From assembly GCA_022842725.1 (NCBI GenBank), contig JALHOZ010000001.1:295968-359967 (forward strand): 64,000 nt of DNA, read 5' to 3'. Below, piece after piece: positions 9,951 through 19,272 of the stretch (position 1 is the stretch's first letter; each line of letters starts with the position of its first letter). Under the pieces are notes generated by a model. It was not told where the DNA came from, ran no database searches, and saw only the letters and a program-made list of their open reading frames with translations. The stretch comes from Saprospiraceae bacterium. GTDB taxonomy: Bacteria > Bacteroidota > Bacteroidia > Chitinophagales > Saprospiraceae. The translations under genes and the position numbers were made by a program.

Positions 9951-12329
9951 ATGGATATACTCGAACATTTTCCCGGTCATTTTATCAGTATTTCTCAGGA
10001 TCAGCATATTTTTACTATCCATACCTCTACAGATTGTGTACTCCAGATATCTTTGGTGAGTGATGATATAGCAAGAATTCGATACGCTACGGAAGGTATT
10101 TTTGAAAATGATTTTTCATATGCTGTTGATGAAAAAAACACCCTGAACCCTACACATTTTTCATACAACATACTGGAAGAATTTGTCGAAATTGCCTCGC
10201 GAAATCTTAAAGTGGTAGTGCGTAAAGATGACCTCAAAATTTCTTTTGTCGAAAATTCCGGAAGGATTATTTGTCGGGATGATAAAGGATTTCATTGGCA
10301 ACACAATGAAACTTTTGGGGGAAATATTGTCAAAAGCTGTAAAGTTATACAGGAAGGGGAACATTTTTATGGCCTGGGCGATAAAACCATGCATCCTAAC
10401 CTGAGAGGTCGCAAACTGACCAATTGGGCAATGGACATCTACGGGTTTAAAAAAAATGAAGACCCTATTTACAAAGCCATACCATTTTATTTAGGTATCC
10501 ACCACGATATCGGTTACGGTATATTTTTTGACAATACCTTCAAATCTTTTTTTGATTTCGGTAGTGAAAGAAAAACAGTGACCAGTTTTTGGGCTGAAGG
10601 CGGTGAGATGAATTACTACTTCATCTACGGACCTAAACTTTTGGAAGTCATCCAAAGATATACATTACTTACCGGTCGGCCTGAGCTGCCGCCTATGTGG
10701 GCATTGGGTTTTCATCAGTCAAAATGGAGTTATTATCCCGAACAAAAAGTTAGAGATATCACACAAAAGCTCAGGAAACTACAGATTCCTTGTGATGCCG
10801 TTTATTTTGATATTGACTACATGGACGGCTTCAGATGTTTTACCTGGGATAAAGGGAAATTTCCAAATCCGAAAAAATTTGTCGCTGAGTTGAAATCACA
10901 AGGATTTAAATCCATTGTCATCATTGACCCGGGCATTAAAAAAGATAAAACCTACGATATATATAATCAGGCTTTGGCCAATGATTATTTTTGCCGAAGA
11001 GCAGACGGACCTTATGTAAGTGGTAAGGTTTGGCCGGGAGATTGTTATTTCCCGGATTTTACCGATCCAAAAGTTAGAAAATGGTGGGGTGGTCTTCATC
11101 AGGAATTAATAGAAGATACCGGTGTCAGAGGAGTTTGGAATGATATGAACGAACCTGCCGTATTGGAGACAGAAACAAAAACTTTTCCTTTAGATACCCG
11201 CCATGATTATGATGGCAATCCGTGCAGCCACAGAAAAGCCCATAATATTTATGGCACTCAAATGGCCAGGGCAACCTACAGAGGATTAAAAAGAATCAAA
11301 AAAGATGTCAGACCTTTTGTAATCACCCGTTCTGCCTATGCAGGTGCACAACGTTACGCTTCGACCTGGACCGGGGATAATATTGCTTCCTGGGAACATC
11401 TTTGGTTGGCAAATGTCCAGATTCAAAGATTAAATGTGACAGGTTTTGTTTTCGCAGGAACAGATATAGGTGGTTTTATTGACCATCCTACACCTGACTT
11501 ATTTATCCGTTGGGTTCAAATGGGTGTTTTCCATCCTTTTTGCAGGATTCACAGCAGTGGAGATCATGGTGAGCAGGAGCCTTGGTCATTCGGAGAAGAT
11601 GCTTTACAAATCGTTCGCCGGTTTATTGAGTTGAGGTATACTTTATTGCCTTATTTATATACAGCGTTTTATAAACATATTGCGGAGGGTACACCCATCA
11701 TTCAACCAATAGCCGTTTTTGATCAGTTTGACAAAGAAACTTTGTACAGAGCTGACGAATTTTTATTTGGTGAAGACATGTTGGTATGTCCGGTACTCGA
11801 ACCAAATGCTCCGAGCAGATATGTTTATTTACCTGAAGGTTTGTGGTACCATTATTTTACCTCAGAAGTTTTTGAAGGCAAAAAAGAAGTTGTGGTACCT
11901 ACACCTTTAGATACATTACCATTATTTGTCAGAGCCGGATCTGTCATTCCACATTTTCCGGTGATGCAATATGTCGGTGAAAAAGAAGTCGACATTCTTA
12001 CCCTTTATGTGTATTTTGGTCAGGGTGTGTATCAAAGTCTTATGTACGAAGATTCCGGTGATGGATATGCCTACGAAGCGGGAGATTATAATAAAAAAAC
12101 GTGGATTACACGGTCATCTCAGGATTCCTTCGAACTTACCCTCGAATCCCGGGGTCATTACCAGCCTACGTATAAAAATTATAAAATCGTTTTATTCGGA
12201 TTGCCTTTCAAACCATCCGTTATTCAAATAAACGAAAAAGAAATCCATCCCGATAGTTTGGTTGAAAACCAAATGAAGTATGAATTGGTTATAGAAAGCA
12301 AACTTTTTTTACAACTAAAGGTACAATAA
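9951..12329 (+). CDS. Glycoside hydrolase family 31 alpha-glucosidase
   Basis: This 792-residue protein has the GH31 layout: an N-terminal beta-sandwich (to about residue 240), a (beta/alpha)8 catalytic barrel, then C-terminal beta domains. The nucleophile motif WNDMNEP places the catalytic aspartate at residue 398. The acid/base motif WTGDN puts the second aspartate at 476. FVFAGTDIGGF and RIHSSGDHGEQEPW are further family motifs. The enzyme should release glucose (or xylose or another alpha-linked sugar) from the non-reducing end of oligosaccharides. There is no obvious signal peptide, so a cytoplasmic location is likely. The start lies just after the tRNA-Cys terminator with no visible promoter of its own. 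The exact substrate cannot be decided. Confidence 0.92.
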   Translation: MDILEHFPGHFISISQDQHIFTIHTSTDCVLQISLVSDDIARIRYATEGIFENDFSYAVDEKNTLNPTHFSYNILEEFVEIASRNLKVVVRKDDLKISFVENSGRIICRDDKGFHWQHNETFGGNIVKSCKVIQEGEHFYGLGDKTMHPNLRGRKLTNWAMDIYGFKKNEDPIYKAIPFYLGIHHDIGYGIFFDNTFKSFFDFGSERKTVTSFWAEGGEMNYYFIYGPKLLEVIQRYTLLTGRPELPPMWALGFHQSKWSYYPEQKVRDITQKLRKLQIPCDAVYFDIDYMDGFRCFTWDKGKFPNPKKFVAELKSQGFKSIVIIDPGIKKDKTYDIYNQALANDYFCRRADGPYVSGKVWPGDCYFPDFTDPKVRKWWGGLHQELIEDTGVRGVWNDMNEPAVLETETKTFPLDTRHDYDGNPCSHRKAHNIYGTQMARATYRGLKRIKKDVRPFVITRSAYAGAQRYASTWTGDNIASWEHLWLANVQIQRLNVTGFVFAGTDIGGFIDHPTPDLFIRWVQMGVFHPFCRIHSSGDHGEQEPWSFGEDALQIVRRFIELRYTLLPYLYTAFYKHIAEGTPIIQPIAVFDQFDKETLYRADEFLFGEDMLVCPVLEPNAPSRYVYLPEGLWYHYFTSEVFEGKKEVVVPTPLDTLPLFVRAGSVIPHFPVMQYVGEKEVDILTLYVYFGQGVYQSLMYEDSGDGYAYEAGDYNKKTWITRSSQDSFELTLESRGHYQPTYKNYKIVLFGLPFKPSVIQINEKEIHPDSLVENQMKYELVIESKLFLQLKVQ

Positions 12330-12371
12330 AATTGAATGTATAACCATTATTGATTCAGTGATAAAACATTT

Positions 12372-13187
12372 ATGATAAAATATACAATTTTAGTCTATAT
12401 CTTGATGGTTATTCCGTTTACGGGTTTCACTCAAAAAGGTTATGAAGTCGGTGGTTGGCTGGGCACGTCTGTTTACCATGGAGATTTGAATCCTGAAATC
12501 AATTTTAAATCACCTGGTTTGGCCGGAGGTATCCTGGGTAGATACAATTTTAATTCCAGGGTTTGTATGAAATTTTCTTTCAACTACGGATTTATTAAAG
12601 CTGCGGATGAAGGCTCAGACAATAACTTTAACCGCAACCGGAATCTGAGTTTTCAATCACACATTCTGGATATTTCTCCGGTTTTTGAGTTTAATTTTTT
12701 GGACTATGTTCATGGCAGCAGAACAAAATATTTTACACCCTATCTTTTGGGAGGACTCAATTTGTTTTATTTCAATCCGACAGCAGAATTGGATGGGCAA
12801 AGGTATTCTTTGCGCAAAATGGGTACCGAAGGACAGGCTGTAGGCAAAGAGTATGGACCCGTTCATGCCGGTATAATCATGGGATTGGGTTTCAAATGGG
12901 ATATCAATTATGATTACAGCATCAATGTGGAATGGAGCACAAGACTACTCTTTACTGACTATCTGGATGATGTGTCAACCGTATACGCTGACGCTGCTTT
13001 AATCAGGGCCAGAAGGGGAGATGTAGCTGCGGCATTAGCTGACCGTTCGCTGATTGAAGGTCTTGGTGCGGCCGGCAGACAAAGAGGAGACAGCAAAACC
13101 AATGACAGCTATTCGTTTCTGGGTATTGGTATTGTTAAATATTTTGGCAGTATCGACTGTCCTGAAATTTCCAAAATCAGGAAGTAA
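12372..13187 (+). CDS. DUF6089 family outer-membrane beta-barrel protein
   Basis: This 271-residue protein has a signal peptide (MIKYTILVYILMVIPFTGFTQ) and alternating aromatic/hydrophobic strands typical of small outer-membrane barrels. The stretch LLFTDYLDDVSTVY is, from memory, typical of the Bacteroidota DUF6089 family. A charged, alanine-rich loop (RARRGDVAAALADRS) sits before the last strands. The gene follows the GH31 gene by 42 bases and may be co-transcribed. The role is unknown beyond envelope location. Confidence 0.8.
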   Translation: MIKYTILVYILMVIPFTGFTQKGYEVGGWLGTSVYHGDLNPEINFKSPGLAGGILGRYNFNSRVCMKFSFNYGFIKAADEGSDNNFNRNRNLSFQSHILDISPVFEFNFLDYVHGSRTKYFTPYLLGGLNLFYFNPTAELDGQRYSLRKMGTEGQAVGKEYGPVHAGIIMGLGFKWDINYDYSINVEWSTRLLFTDYLDDVSTVYADAALIRARRGDVAAALADRSLIEGLGAAGRQRGDSKTNDSYSFLGIGIVKYFGSIDCPEISKIRK

Positions 13188-13334
13188 AGTTTTTTAAATT
13201 TTCTTTTTTAATAGAAAGGGTAACCAATTTTGCAGTATTCAGGAAACTTTCTTTCCAAAAAATCGTTATAGGATACATTTAGAGATTTTAAAAACATGAT
13301 TAAAGAATCGTGGGTAAATCGGTGTGTAATAAAC

Positions 13335-13370
13335 AAAGAATCAGGAATGATTTTTTCTTTATGATTCTTT
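13335..13370. repeat. 9-bp inverted repeat in the 13.2-13.5 kb gap
   Basis: AAAGAATCA and TGATTCTTT form a perfect 9-bp inverted repeat around an 18-base T-rich spacer. It lies 148 bases after the DUF6089 stop and 113 before the DUF2147 start. It could be a weak terminator or an operator. Nothing else stands out in the 295-base gap. Confidence 0.4.
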
Positions 13371-13482
13371 CGGCATTACACGCAATATAGATATTGTATT
13401 AAACGAAAGTTCGATACATCCAAAAATTAAACAGGTAGTTTGTTAACATTAATATTTACAAAAAAAAATAAAAATTGAAAAC

Positions 13483-13914
13483 ATGAAAGGTAAAGTTCTT
13501 ATTCCAACATTATTATTGTTATTTATAGGTTCGTTGAGCATTCAGGCTCAGTCTATAAAAGGTATCTGGAAAACGATAGATGATACAGATGGAAGAGAAA
13601 AATCCCATATTGAAATTTACGAAGAAAACGGGAAGTACAGAGGTAAAGTGATCAAATTGCTTCCCGGAGCCACGGCAACACATTGTAGTGCCTGCAAGGG
13701 GAACAACAAAAACAAACCCATAACAGGCATGATCATTCTTTGGGATTTGGAACCGGTAGGAAAATCATTTGACAATGGTACCATCCTGGACCCGAAAACA
13801 GGTAAAGTGTATGATTGTAAAGTATCCTTTCAGACTCCGGACAAATTAGATGTAAGAGGGTACATGGGGCTTTCTCTGCTGGGTAGAACTCAAACCTGGT
13901 ACAGGGTAAAATAA
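13483..13914 (+). CDS. DUF2147 exported protein
   Basis: This 143-residue protein has a signal peptide ending near SIQAQS. The mature part begins GIWKTIDDTDGREKSHIEIY and continues with YRGKVIKL, then TGKVYDCKVSF and RGYMGLSLLGRTQTW, the typical course of the DUF2147 lipocalin-like beta-barrel fold. A paired cysteine motif (HCSACKG) sits in the loop where this family often carries a C-x-x-C. Members are periplasmic or secreted proteins of unknown activity. It stands alone, with 295 bases upstream. Family call strong, function unknown. Confidence 0.85.
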   Translation: MKGKVLIPTLLLLFIGSLSIQAQSIKGIWKTIDDTDGREKSHIEIYEENGKYRGKVIKLLPGATATHCSACKGNNKNKPITGMIILWDLEPVGKSFDNGTILDPKTGKVYDCKVSFQTPDKLDVRGYMGLSLLGRTQTWYRVK

Positions 13915-13979
13915 TCTTTGGTTTATACAATATCGGGCGGCATTCAATCGTTATCAAAAAGTACCTTAAAATTGAATGC

Positions 13980-14201
13980 ATGAAGCACAATTACACTGAT
14001 TTTACCACCATTTATTATCTTTACAATGAGCTTGATTTATTTTCAAAGCTTGAATACGAATTTGCTCTTGATGAAGATAGTACCCTTGTTGAATCTTTCG
14101 AAAATATGAGCGAAGGTCGCGATATTTTGCCGGAAATCAGTTTGTCACCCAAACTTTCGGTTATCGAAAGCATACTGGCGTACAGCCGTCAAAATGTCTG
14201 A
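13980..14201 (+). CDS. Small conserved-type hypothetical protein (73 aa)
   Basis: This acidic 73-residue protein starts MKHNYTDFTTIYYLYNELD and ends SVIESILAYSRQNV. It has no signal peptide or membrane segment. The layout (aromatic N-terminal helix, acidic middle, terminal VIESILAYSR helix) resembles small Bacteroidota proteins that begin with a YLYNEL-type helix like the N-terminus of FecR-type anti-sigma factors, but no such domain is complete here. It follows the DUF2147 gene by 65 bases on the same strand. The coding call rests on its composition and length; the function is unknown. Confidence 0.65.
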   Translation: MKHNYTDFTTIYYLYNELDLFSKLEYEFALDEDSTLVESFENMSEGRDILPEISLSPKLSVIESILAYSRQNV

Positions 14202-14428
14202 TTTTTTTATCAGTACAACACTTTTAATTTGTACTTACCGAATAGAAACTTCCTTTATTTCATTCAATAAGTTGTAATTAAATATATTATTATTTGGTAT
14301 TTGTGTGTTCCGAAATAAACGCATACCACGTTGCCGGATGACCGAATATATTGCAAATAAAAGTGTCTGTATCATTATAATGTTATAATTCTTAAGTAAT
14401 TATTAGTCAAATAATAAAAAATTTGTAT

Positions 14429-14436
14429 TATCTTTG
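14429..14436 (+). promoter_or_regulatory. -7 element (TAtcTTTG) of the glmS operon
   Basis: TATCTTTG matches TAnnTTTG and lies 30 bases before the ATG at 14467, the first gene of a four-gene operon. The preceding 230 bases are AT-rich with no other feature that I recognise. Confidence 0.6.
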
Positions 14437-14466
14437 TGCTCCTTTTTATAAAAGCAACAGCACTCA

Positions 14467-15279
14467 ATGAGTAAAAAGAAAATACTTTTTGTCACTCAGG
14501 AATTAAATCCGTATACAGAGTTATCCATTCTTTCAGATATTGCCCGAAAAATTCCGGCTATAGCGCATGATAAAGGTTTTGAATTTCGTGTTCTTATGCC
14601 AAAATTCGGAATCATCAACGAAAGAAGACACCGATTGCACGAAGTAGTGCGCCTGTCAGGAATGAATATCATCGTTGACGATGAAGATTACCCTTTGATT
14701 ATTAAAGTTGCTTCGTTACCCGGAGTAAGATTGCAGGTTTATTTTTTGGATAACGAAGAATTTTTTAAAAGAAAGGCAGTCTTTTATGATGACGACGGCT
14801 CAGCATTTGACGACAACCAACAAAGATTGGTTTTTTTCTGTAAAGGAGTCATGGAGACTGTTAAAAAATTTGGTTGGGCGCCTGATATTGTTCATTTACA
14901 CGGCCAAATGACAAGCCTTATCCCTTTATACATTAAAGAAGCGTATAAAAATGATCCGGTTTTCAGAGATGCTAAAATCATTTATTCAATGTATGAAGAG
15001 GGTTTGGGTAAAACCTTCAACAAAAACTTTTTAGACATTGCAGCAATCAACGACCTTGAATCGCAAAATCTGGAGGTTTTTGAAAGCAATGGAGAAATAG
15101 ATCTGAATAAAGGTGCATTAAAATTTTCTGATGCAATCACCGCGGGCAACGAAAATCTGAATGATTACGTTATACAACAAGCAAAAGACAATGACAAGTT
15201 TTTCCTCGAACATATCGAGGGCGTGGATGAAGTTTCAAAATCCATGTTGGAATTTTATGAAAAAGTTTTAGAAAAGTAA
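14467..15279 (+). CDS. Half-length glycogen/starch synthase-like protein
   Basis: The 270 residues match only the N-terminal Rossmann half of GT5 glycogen synthases: KKILFVTQELNPYTELSILS at the start, and IVHLHGQMTSLIPLYIKEAY where active enzymes have the LHCHDWHT motif. The KxGGL ADP-glucose loop expected near residue 15-20 is absent (LSDIARKIP instead), and the whole C-terminal nucleotide-sugar-binding half is missing (full enzymes are ~480 residues). It is therefore unlikely to be a glycogen synthase by itself. From memory, Bacteroidota commonly carry this short form beside DUF4270 and glmS. It heads the operon and is followed 20 bases later by the DUF4270 gene. It may sense or bind a sugar nucleotide; that is inference. 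Confidence 0.8.
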   Translation: MSKKKILFVTQELNPYTELSILSDIARKIPAIAHDKGFEFRVLMPKFGIINERRHRLHEVVRLSGMNIIVDDEDYPLIIKVASLPGVRLQVYFLDNEEFFKRKAVFYDDDGSAFDDNQQRLVFFCKGVMETVKKFGWAPDIVHLHGQMTSLIPLYIKEAYKNDPVFRDAKIIYSMYEEGLGKTFNKNFLDIAAINDLESQNLEVFESNGEIDLNKGALKFSDAITAGNENLNDYVIQQAKDNDKFFLEHIEGVDEVSKSMLEFYEKVLEK

Positions 15280-15299
15280 TTTAGTCACCTTAAGGTATC

Positions 15300-16673
15300 A
15301 TGCAGGTAAATTATCCATTTTTCCACCGGAAACAAGTGCGTAACTTGTTTATTTTTGTTTTTGGTCTATCCATATTTTTATTTTCCTGCAAAGATGAAAT
15401 CATTGTCGGCAGTGAATTATTGAATGACGAATTAATTCTGGTAGATGTCACGGATGAAGTTGAAATCAACAGCTTCACAGAATTCGGAGAACCATTTAAT
15501 GCCTTTAATTCTGCTTTAGTAGGAAGAAGATTAGCACATGTAGGCCAAATCAACGATGGTTTATTCGGAAGTTTGAATGCAGAACTGGCGCTTTCATGCA
15601 ATATTGTGACGTCAACACCACCCAATTATCCCATCGGGACAAAAAGTTTACAGGCTGACTCTTTGGTGCTGAGTTTGTTGTTTGACACGTTGGCTACGTA
15701 TGGCGACCTTTCAGCCCCGTTCAGAATTGAGGTCAGACAATTGGATCAAAAAATGCCAACAGGAGCGATCGTAAAATCTGATTATTCCTTTTTACTGGGA
15801 GACCTTCTGGTAGATACCCTGATCCAAATCAAACCTAAAGATTCAGTTACAGTATATAATTTTACGGATAAAAAAAATGTAAAAGTTGTCCCTCAATTGA
15901 GATTGGTCTTACCAAAATCTATGGCTGAGGCATTGTTGAACAATAAGGAAGCAGCCGTTTCTGACACATCTTTTGTCAATTTCCTGAAAGGTCTTCATAT
16001 CAGGGCAATTCCTCAAAATGATAATGGTATTTTTGGTTTTAATCTGTCAGCCTCTGCACTTGTGAGCAATACCAGCAACAAACTTTTTATGTATTATACA
16101 GAATCAGATACCTTAAAAAAGACTTATAGTTATCCGATTTCAAACCGTTTTGTAAATACCGGTCAAAGAGATTTTACAGGATCCGTTGTAAGCCAACATG
16201 TAGAAAATAATGATCTTTCCAATCAATTGACCTTCCTTCAGGGTTTTGGTGGTCCAAGAGTAAAAATCACATTATCAAATCTGGATATCCTGAAAAATAA
16301 AATAATCAACTATGCAGAATTAACGGTAACGGCTGACAAAACATCCGGTCTAAATGATATTTATCCTGCAGCAAGTCAGTTGTTTGCCTTTCAAAAAAAT
16401 TCAACAGATTCATTAATTCATATTGCTGATATTTTTCGACCTGAAAATGCCTCACTTGAATTTGGAGGAATCAAAAAAGAAGCGGATGGTAAAGTCGTGT
16501 ATAAAATGAATATTACCAATCAACTAAAAATGTTTTTGAAAGATCCGACCATCAAGCCGGATATTTATTTGCGAACACCTTTTCAGGAAGATTTTGTGCA
16601 AAGGTCGGTCATATATGGTGCAAAACATGATTTGTACAAAATGAAATTAAAAGTTAACTTTACAACAAATTGA
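15300..16673 (+). CDS. DUF4270 family lipoprotein
   Basis: This 457-residue protein has a late signal peptide (LFIFVFGLSIFLFSC) whose cysteine at about residue 30 fits a lipobox. The mature start CKDEIIVGSELL is typical of the Bacteroidota DUF4270 family. The rest is beta-rich (LQADSLVLSLLFDTLATYGD, then RFVNTGQRDFTGS), as expected for a secreted or surface lipoprotein. Function is not established. It is spaced 4 bases from glmS, so translational coupling with cell-wall precursor synthesis is likely. The start was chosen because TAAGG lies just upstream. Confidence 0.82.
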   Translation: MQVNYPFFHRKQVRNLFIFVFGLSIFLFSCKDEIIVGSELLNDELILVDVTDEVEINSFTEFGEPFNAFNSALVGRRLAHVGQINDGLFGSLNAELALSCNIVTSTPPNYPIGTKSLQADSLVLSLLFDTLATYGDLSAPFRIEVRQLDQKMPTGAIVKSDYSFLLGDLLVDTLIQIKPKDSVTVYNFTDKKNVKVVPQLRLVLPKSMAEALLNNKEAAVSDTSFVNFLKGLHIRAIPQNDNGIFGFNLSASALVSNTSNKLFMYYTESDTLKKTYSYPISNRFVNTGQRDFTGSVVSQHVENNDLSNQLTFLQGFGGPRVKITLSNLDILKNKIINYAELTVTADKTSGLNDIYPAASQLFAFQKNSTDSLIHIADIFRPENASLEFGGIKKEADGKVVYKMNITNQLKMFLKDPTIKPDIYLRTPFQEDFVQRSVIYGAKHDLYKMKLKVNFTTN

Positions 16674-16677
16674 TATT

Positions 16678-18516
16678 ATGTGCGGTATTGTAGCCTATAT
16701 CGGTAAAAAACAAGCTTATCCTATCATCATCGAAGGCCTGAAAAGACTGGAGTACAGAGGGTATGATAGTGCCGGTGTTTCTATATTTTCTGACAAACTT
16801 GTAGTTGTTAAAAAGAAAGGAAAGGTTTCAAAACTTGAAAATGCGGCAGCAGCAGCTAACACCACAGGTACTATAGGTATAGGTCATACACGATGGGCCA
16901 CACATGGTGAACCCAATGACAAAAATGCACATCCTCATCTTTCTGGCAATGGCAGGTTGGCATTGATACATAACGGTATTATTGAAAATTACGCAACCTT
17001 AAAAAAAGCATTACAAAATCTTGGGCATGAATTTATAAGCGACACCGATACTGAAGTTCTCGTTCACCTTATAGAAGAATATCAAAAAAGAGAAAACCTC
17101 TCTTTAAGTGAGGCTGTCAGAAAAGCTTTACAAAAAGTTGTAGGAGCATATTCTATTGTTGTCATGGATGAAAATGATCCTGATGTATTGGTGGGTGCCA
17201 GAAAATCAAGTCCTTTGGTTTTGGGTATCGGCGATGATGAATTGTTTTTAGCGTCGGATGCAACTCCTATCATAAAGTACACCAATAAAGTGGTATACCT
17301 GAATGACGAGGAAATGGTATCCATTTACAGAGATGGTACTTATGAAATTAAAAACCTTCATAATGAAATCAAAGTTCCCACAATCCATGAATTGGATCTG
17401 AAGCTGGAAGAGCTTGAAAAAGAAGGTTTCGAACATTATATGCTGAAAGAAATATACCAACAACCTACCACCATCAAAGAAAGTATGAGGGGGCGCCTGA
17501 ATGCTGATGAAGGTTGGGTTTTAGTTGGTGGAATGCAACAATATTTCAGCAGAATTATGAATGCAAAAAGAATCATTTTTGCAGCTTGCGGTACGTCCTG
17601 GCATTCAGCGTTGGTAGGTGAGTATCTGTTTGAAGAATTAGCAAGAATTCCCGTTGAAGTAGAATATGCTTCAGAACTGAGATACAGAAATCCCATTATC
17701 CACGATGATGACGTTGTCATAGCCTTGTCTCAATCCGGTGAAACTGCCGATACTTTAGCTGCTTTGGAATTGGCAAAAGAAAAAGGAGCTTTGATTTACG
17801 GTATCGTAAATGTAGTCGGTTCATCCATTTCCCGTATTACGCATTGCGGGTCATATATTCATGCCGGACCGGAAATAGGTGTTGCTTCAACAAAAGCTTT
17901 TACCAGTCAGATTACAGTTTTGACTTTGATGGCTTTAAATCTTGGATATAAAAAAGGTACCATCACCGAGGATTATTTCCGAAGGTTGTTATTTGCCCTT
18001 GAGGCAATACCTGATAAAGTGGAAAAGGTGTTGAAACAAAATGAAAAAATAAAATATATCGCCTCAGAAATTAAGAATGTAAACAACTCATTATATTTGG
18101 GGAGAGGATATAATTTTCCTGTGGCACTGGAAGGGGCTTTAAAACTGAAAGAGATTTCCTACATTCATGCAGAAGGTTACCCGGCAGCTGAAATGAAACA
18201 CGGACCCATTGCCCTGATAGACGAAAATATGCCGGTAATCGTCATAGCTACCAACCAATCTGCATACGAAAAAGTGATCAGCAATATTCAGGAAGTGAAA
18301 GCAAGAAAAGCGATCGTCATTTCCGTAATCACTGAAGGTGAAGAAAAGATCAAAGCCATGTCCGATTATTTTATCGAAATACCGGAGACAGAAGAACCTT
18401 TGACACCTTTATTGTCTGTAATTCCACTCCAATTGCTGGCATATCATATTGCAGTCATGAGAAATTGTGACGTCGACCAACCACGTAATCTTGCAAAATC
18501 AGTTACTGTAGAATAA
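16678..18516 (+). CDS. glmS: Glutamine--fructose-6-phosphate aminotransferase (isomerizing)
   Basis: GlmS makes glucosamine-6-phosphate from fructose-6-phosphate and glutamine, the first step of UDP-GlcNAc, peptidoglycan and lipid A synthesis. The 612 residues match the family. Cys2 (MCGIVAYIG) is the amidotransferase nucleophile. RLEYRGYDSAGV and HTRWATHG are glutaminase motifs. Two SIS domains follow, with CGTSWHSAL, SQSGETADT and STKAFTSQ. The C-terminus PRNLAKSVTVE is the conserved fructose-phosphate-site tail. It is third in an operon; no ribozyme-type glmS leader is visible and the 4-base upstream gap leaves no room for one. Confidence 0.98.
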   Translation: MCGIVAYIGKKQAYPIIIEGLKRLEYRGYDSAGVSIFSDKLVVVKKKGKVSKLENAAAAANTTGTIGIGHTRWATHGEPNDKNAHPHLSGNGRLALIHNGIIENYATLKKALQNLGHEFISDTDTEVLVHLIEEYQKRENLSLSEAVRKALQKVVGAYSIVVMDENDPDVLVGARKSSPLVLGIGDDELFLASDATPIIKYTNKVVYLNDEEMVSIYRDGTYEIKNLHNEIKVPTIHELDLKLEELEKEGFEHYMLKEIYQQPTTIKESMRGRLNADEGWVLVGGMQQYFSRIMNAKRIIFAACGTSWHSALVGEYLFEELARIPVEVEYASELRYRNPIIHDDDVVIALSQSGETADTLAALELAKEKGALIYGIVNVVGSSISRITHCGSYIHAGPEIGVASTKAFTSQITVLTLMALNLGYKKGTITEDYFRRLLFALEAIPDKVEKVLKQNEKIKYIASEIKNVNNSLYLGRGYNFPVALEGALKLKEISYIHAEGYPAAEMKHGPIALIDENMPVIVIATNQSAYEKVISNIQEVKARKAIVISVITEGEEKIKAMSDYFIEIPETEEPLTPLLSVIPLQLLAYHIAVMRNCDVDQPRNLAKSVTVE

Positions 18517-18540
18517 TTCATAAAAAAAACAAAATCAGGA

Positions 18541-19242
18541 ATGACCAAAGAAATGTTAAGTCTGGAATACAACAGCACAAGAGATAAATTATATTACCCG
18601 GAGTACGGACGTTTTATTCAAAAACTCGTTTTGCACTGCAGGTCCGTTGAAAATAAAGAAGAAAGACAGGCAGAGGCAGAAATGATCATCGAAATGATGC
18701 AACAAATGAACCCTCCGGTCAAAAATATCAACGAATATAAAAACAGACTTTGGAGACATTTTTTCAGAATGGCTGAATGGGATATTGATGTTGATGTTCC
18801 CGGCGAAGAGAGGCCAACACCTGAAAGTACGCAACTCAATCCTGAAAAAGTACCTTATTTCCAACATGAATTTAACTGGAGACATTATGGTTTTATAACC
18901 AGAAGATTGATTGACAAAGCTTGTGCATTGGAAGAAGGTCCTATCAAACAAGGTCTCGTTGAAGCCATTTTATCTTATATGAAATTGGCATACAGAACCT
19001 GGAATAAAGAACATTTTGTCAATGATGAATTGATTAAATCAGATTTGGGTGTCTTGTCAAAACATCAGATTAAAGTTGATGATGATCACATGATTGAAAA
19101 TTTGGTCAAACATATTAATATTCAGCCGGTCAATACTTTCCAAAAAAGTAATAATAAAAATCAGAACAACAGAAATAAACAAAAAAATAAACCACTTAGT
19201 GCCCGAAACAGCAATTTTAAACCGTCAAAACAAAAAAGATAA
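18541..19242 (+). CDS. DUF4290 family protein
   Basis: This 233-residue soluble protein starts LEYNSTRDKLYYPEYGRFIQ and continues with NEYKNRLWRHFFRMAEWDID, the recognisable course of the Bacteroidota-specific DUF4290 family. The last 45 residues are a basic, asparagine- and lysine-rich disordered tail (SNNKNQNNRNKQKNKPL), which could bind nucleic acid. It follows glmS by 24 bases and closes the operon. From memory, relatives often sit beside murA, so a link with cell-wall precursor supply is plausible. The biochemical role is unknown. Confidence 0.8.
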   Translation: MTKEMLSLEYNSTRDKLYYPEYGRFIQKLVLHCRSVENKEERQAEAEMIIEMMQQMNPPVKNINEYKNRLWRHFFRMAEWDIDVDVPGEERPTPESTQLNPEKVPYFQHEFNWRHYGFITRRLIDKACALEEGPIKQGLVEAILSYMKLAYRTWNKEHFVNDELIKSDLGVLSKHQIKVDDDHMIENLVKHINIQPVNTFQKSNNKNQNNRNKQKNKPLSARNSNFKPSKQKR

Positions 19243-19272
19243 ATCTTCTTTTGGTTAGTGTTTTCAGAAACA

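Noticed and set aside
14467-15279. Functional glycogen synthase (glgA)
   Set aside because: It lacks the C-terminal half and the KxGGL loop.
16500-16677. glmS ribozyme or glucosamine-6-phosphate riboswitch
   Set aside because: The upstream gene ends four bases before glmS, so there is no leader for such an element.
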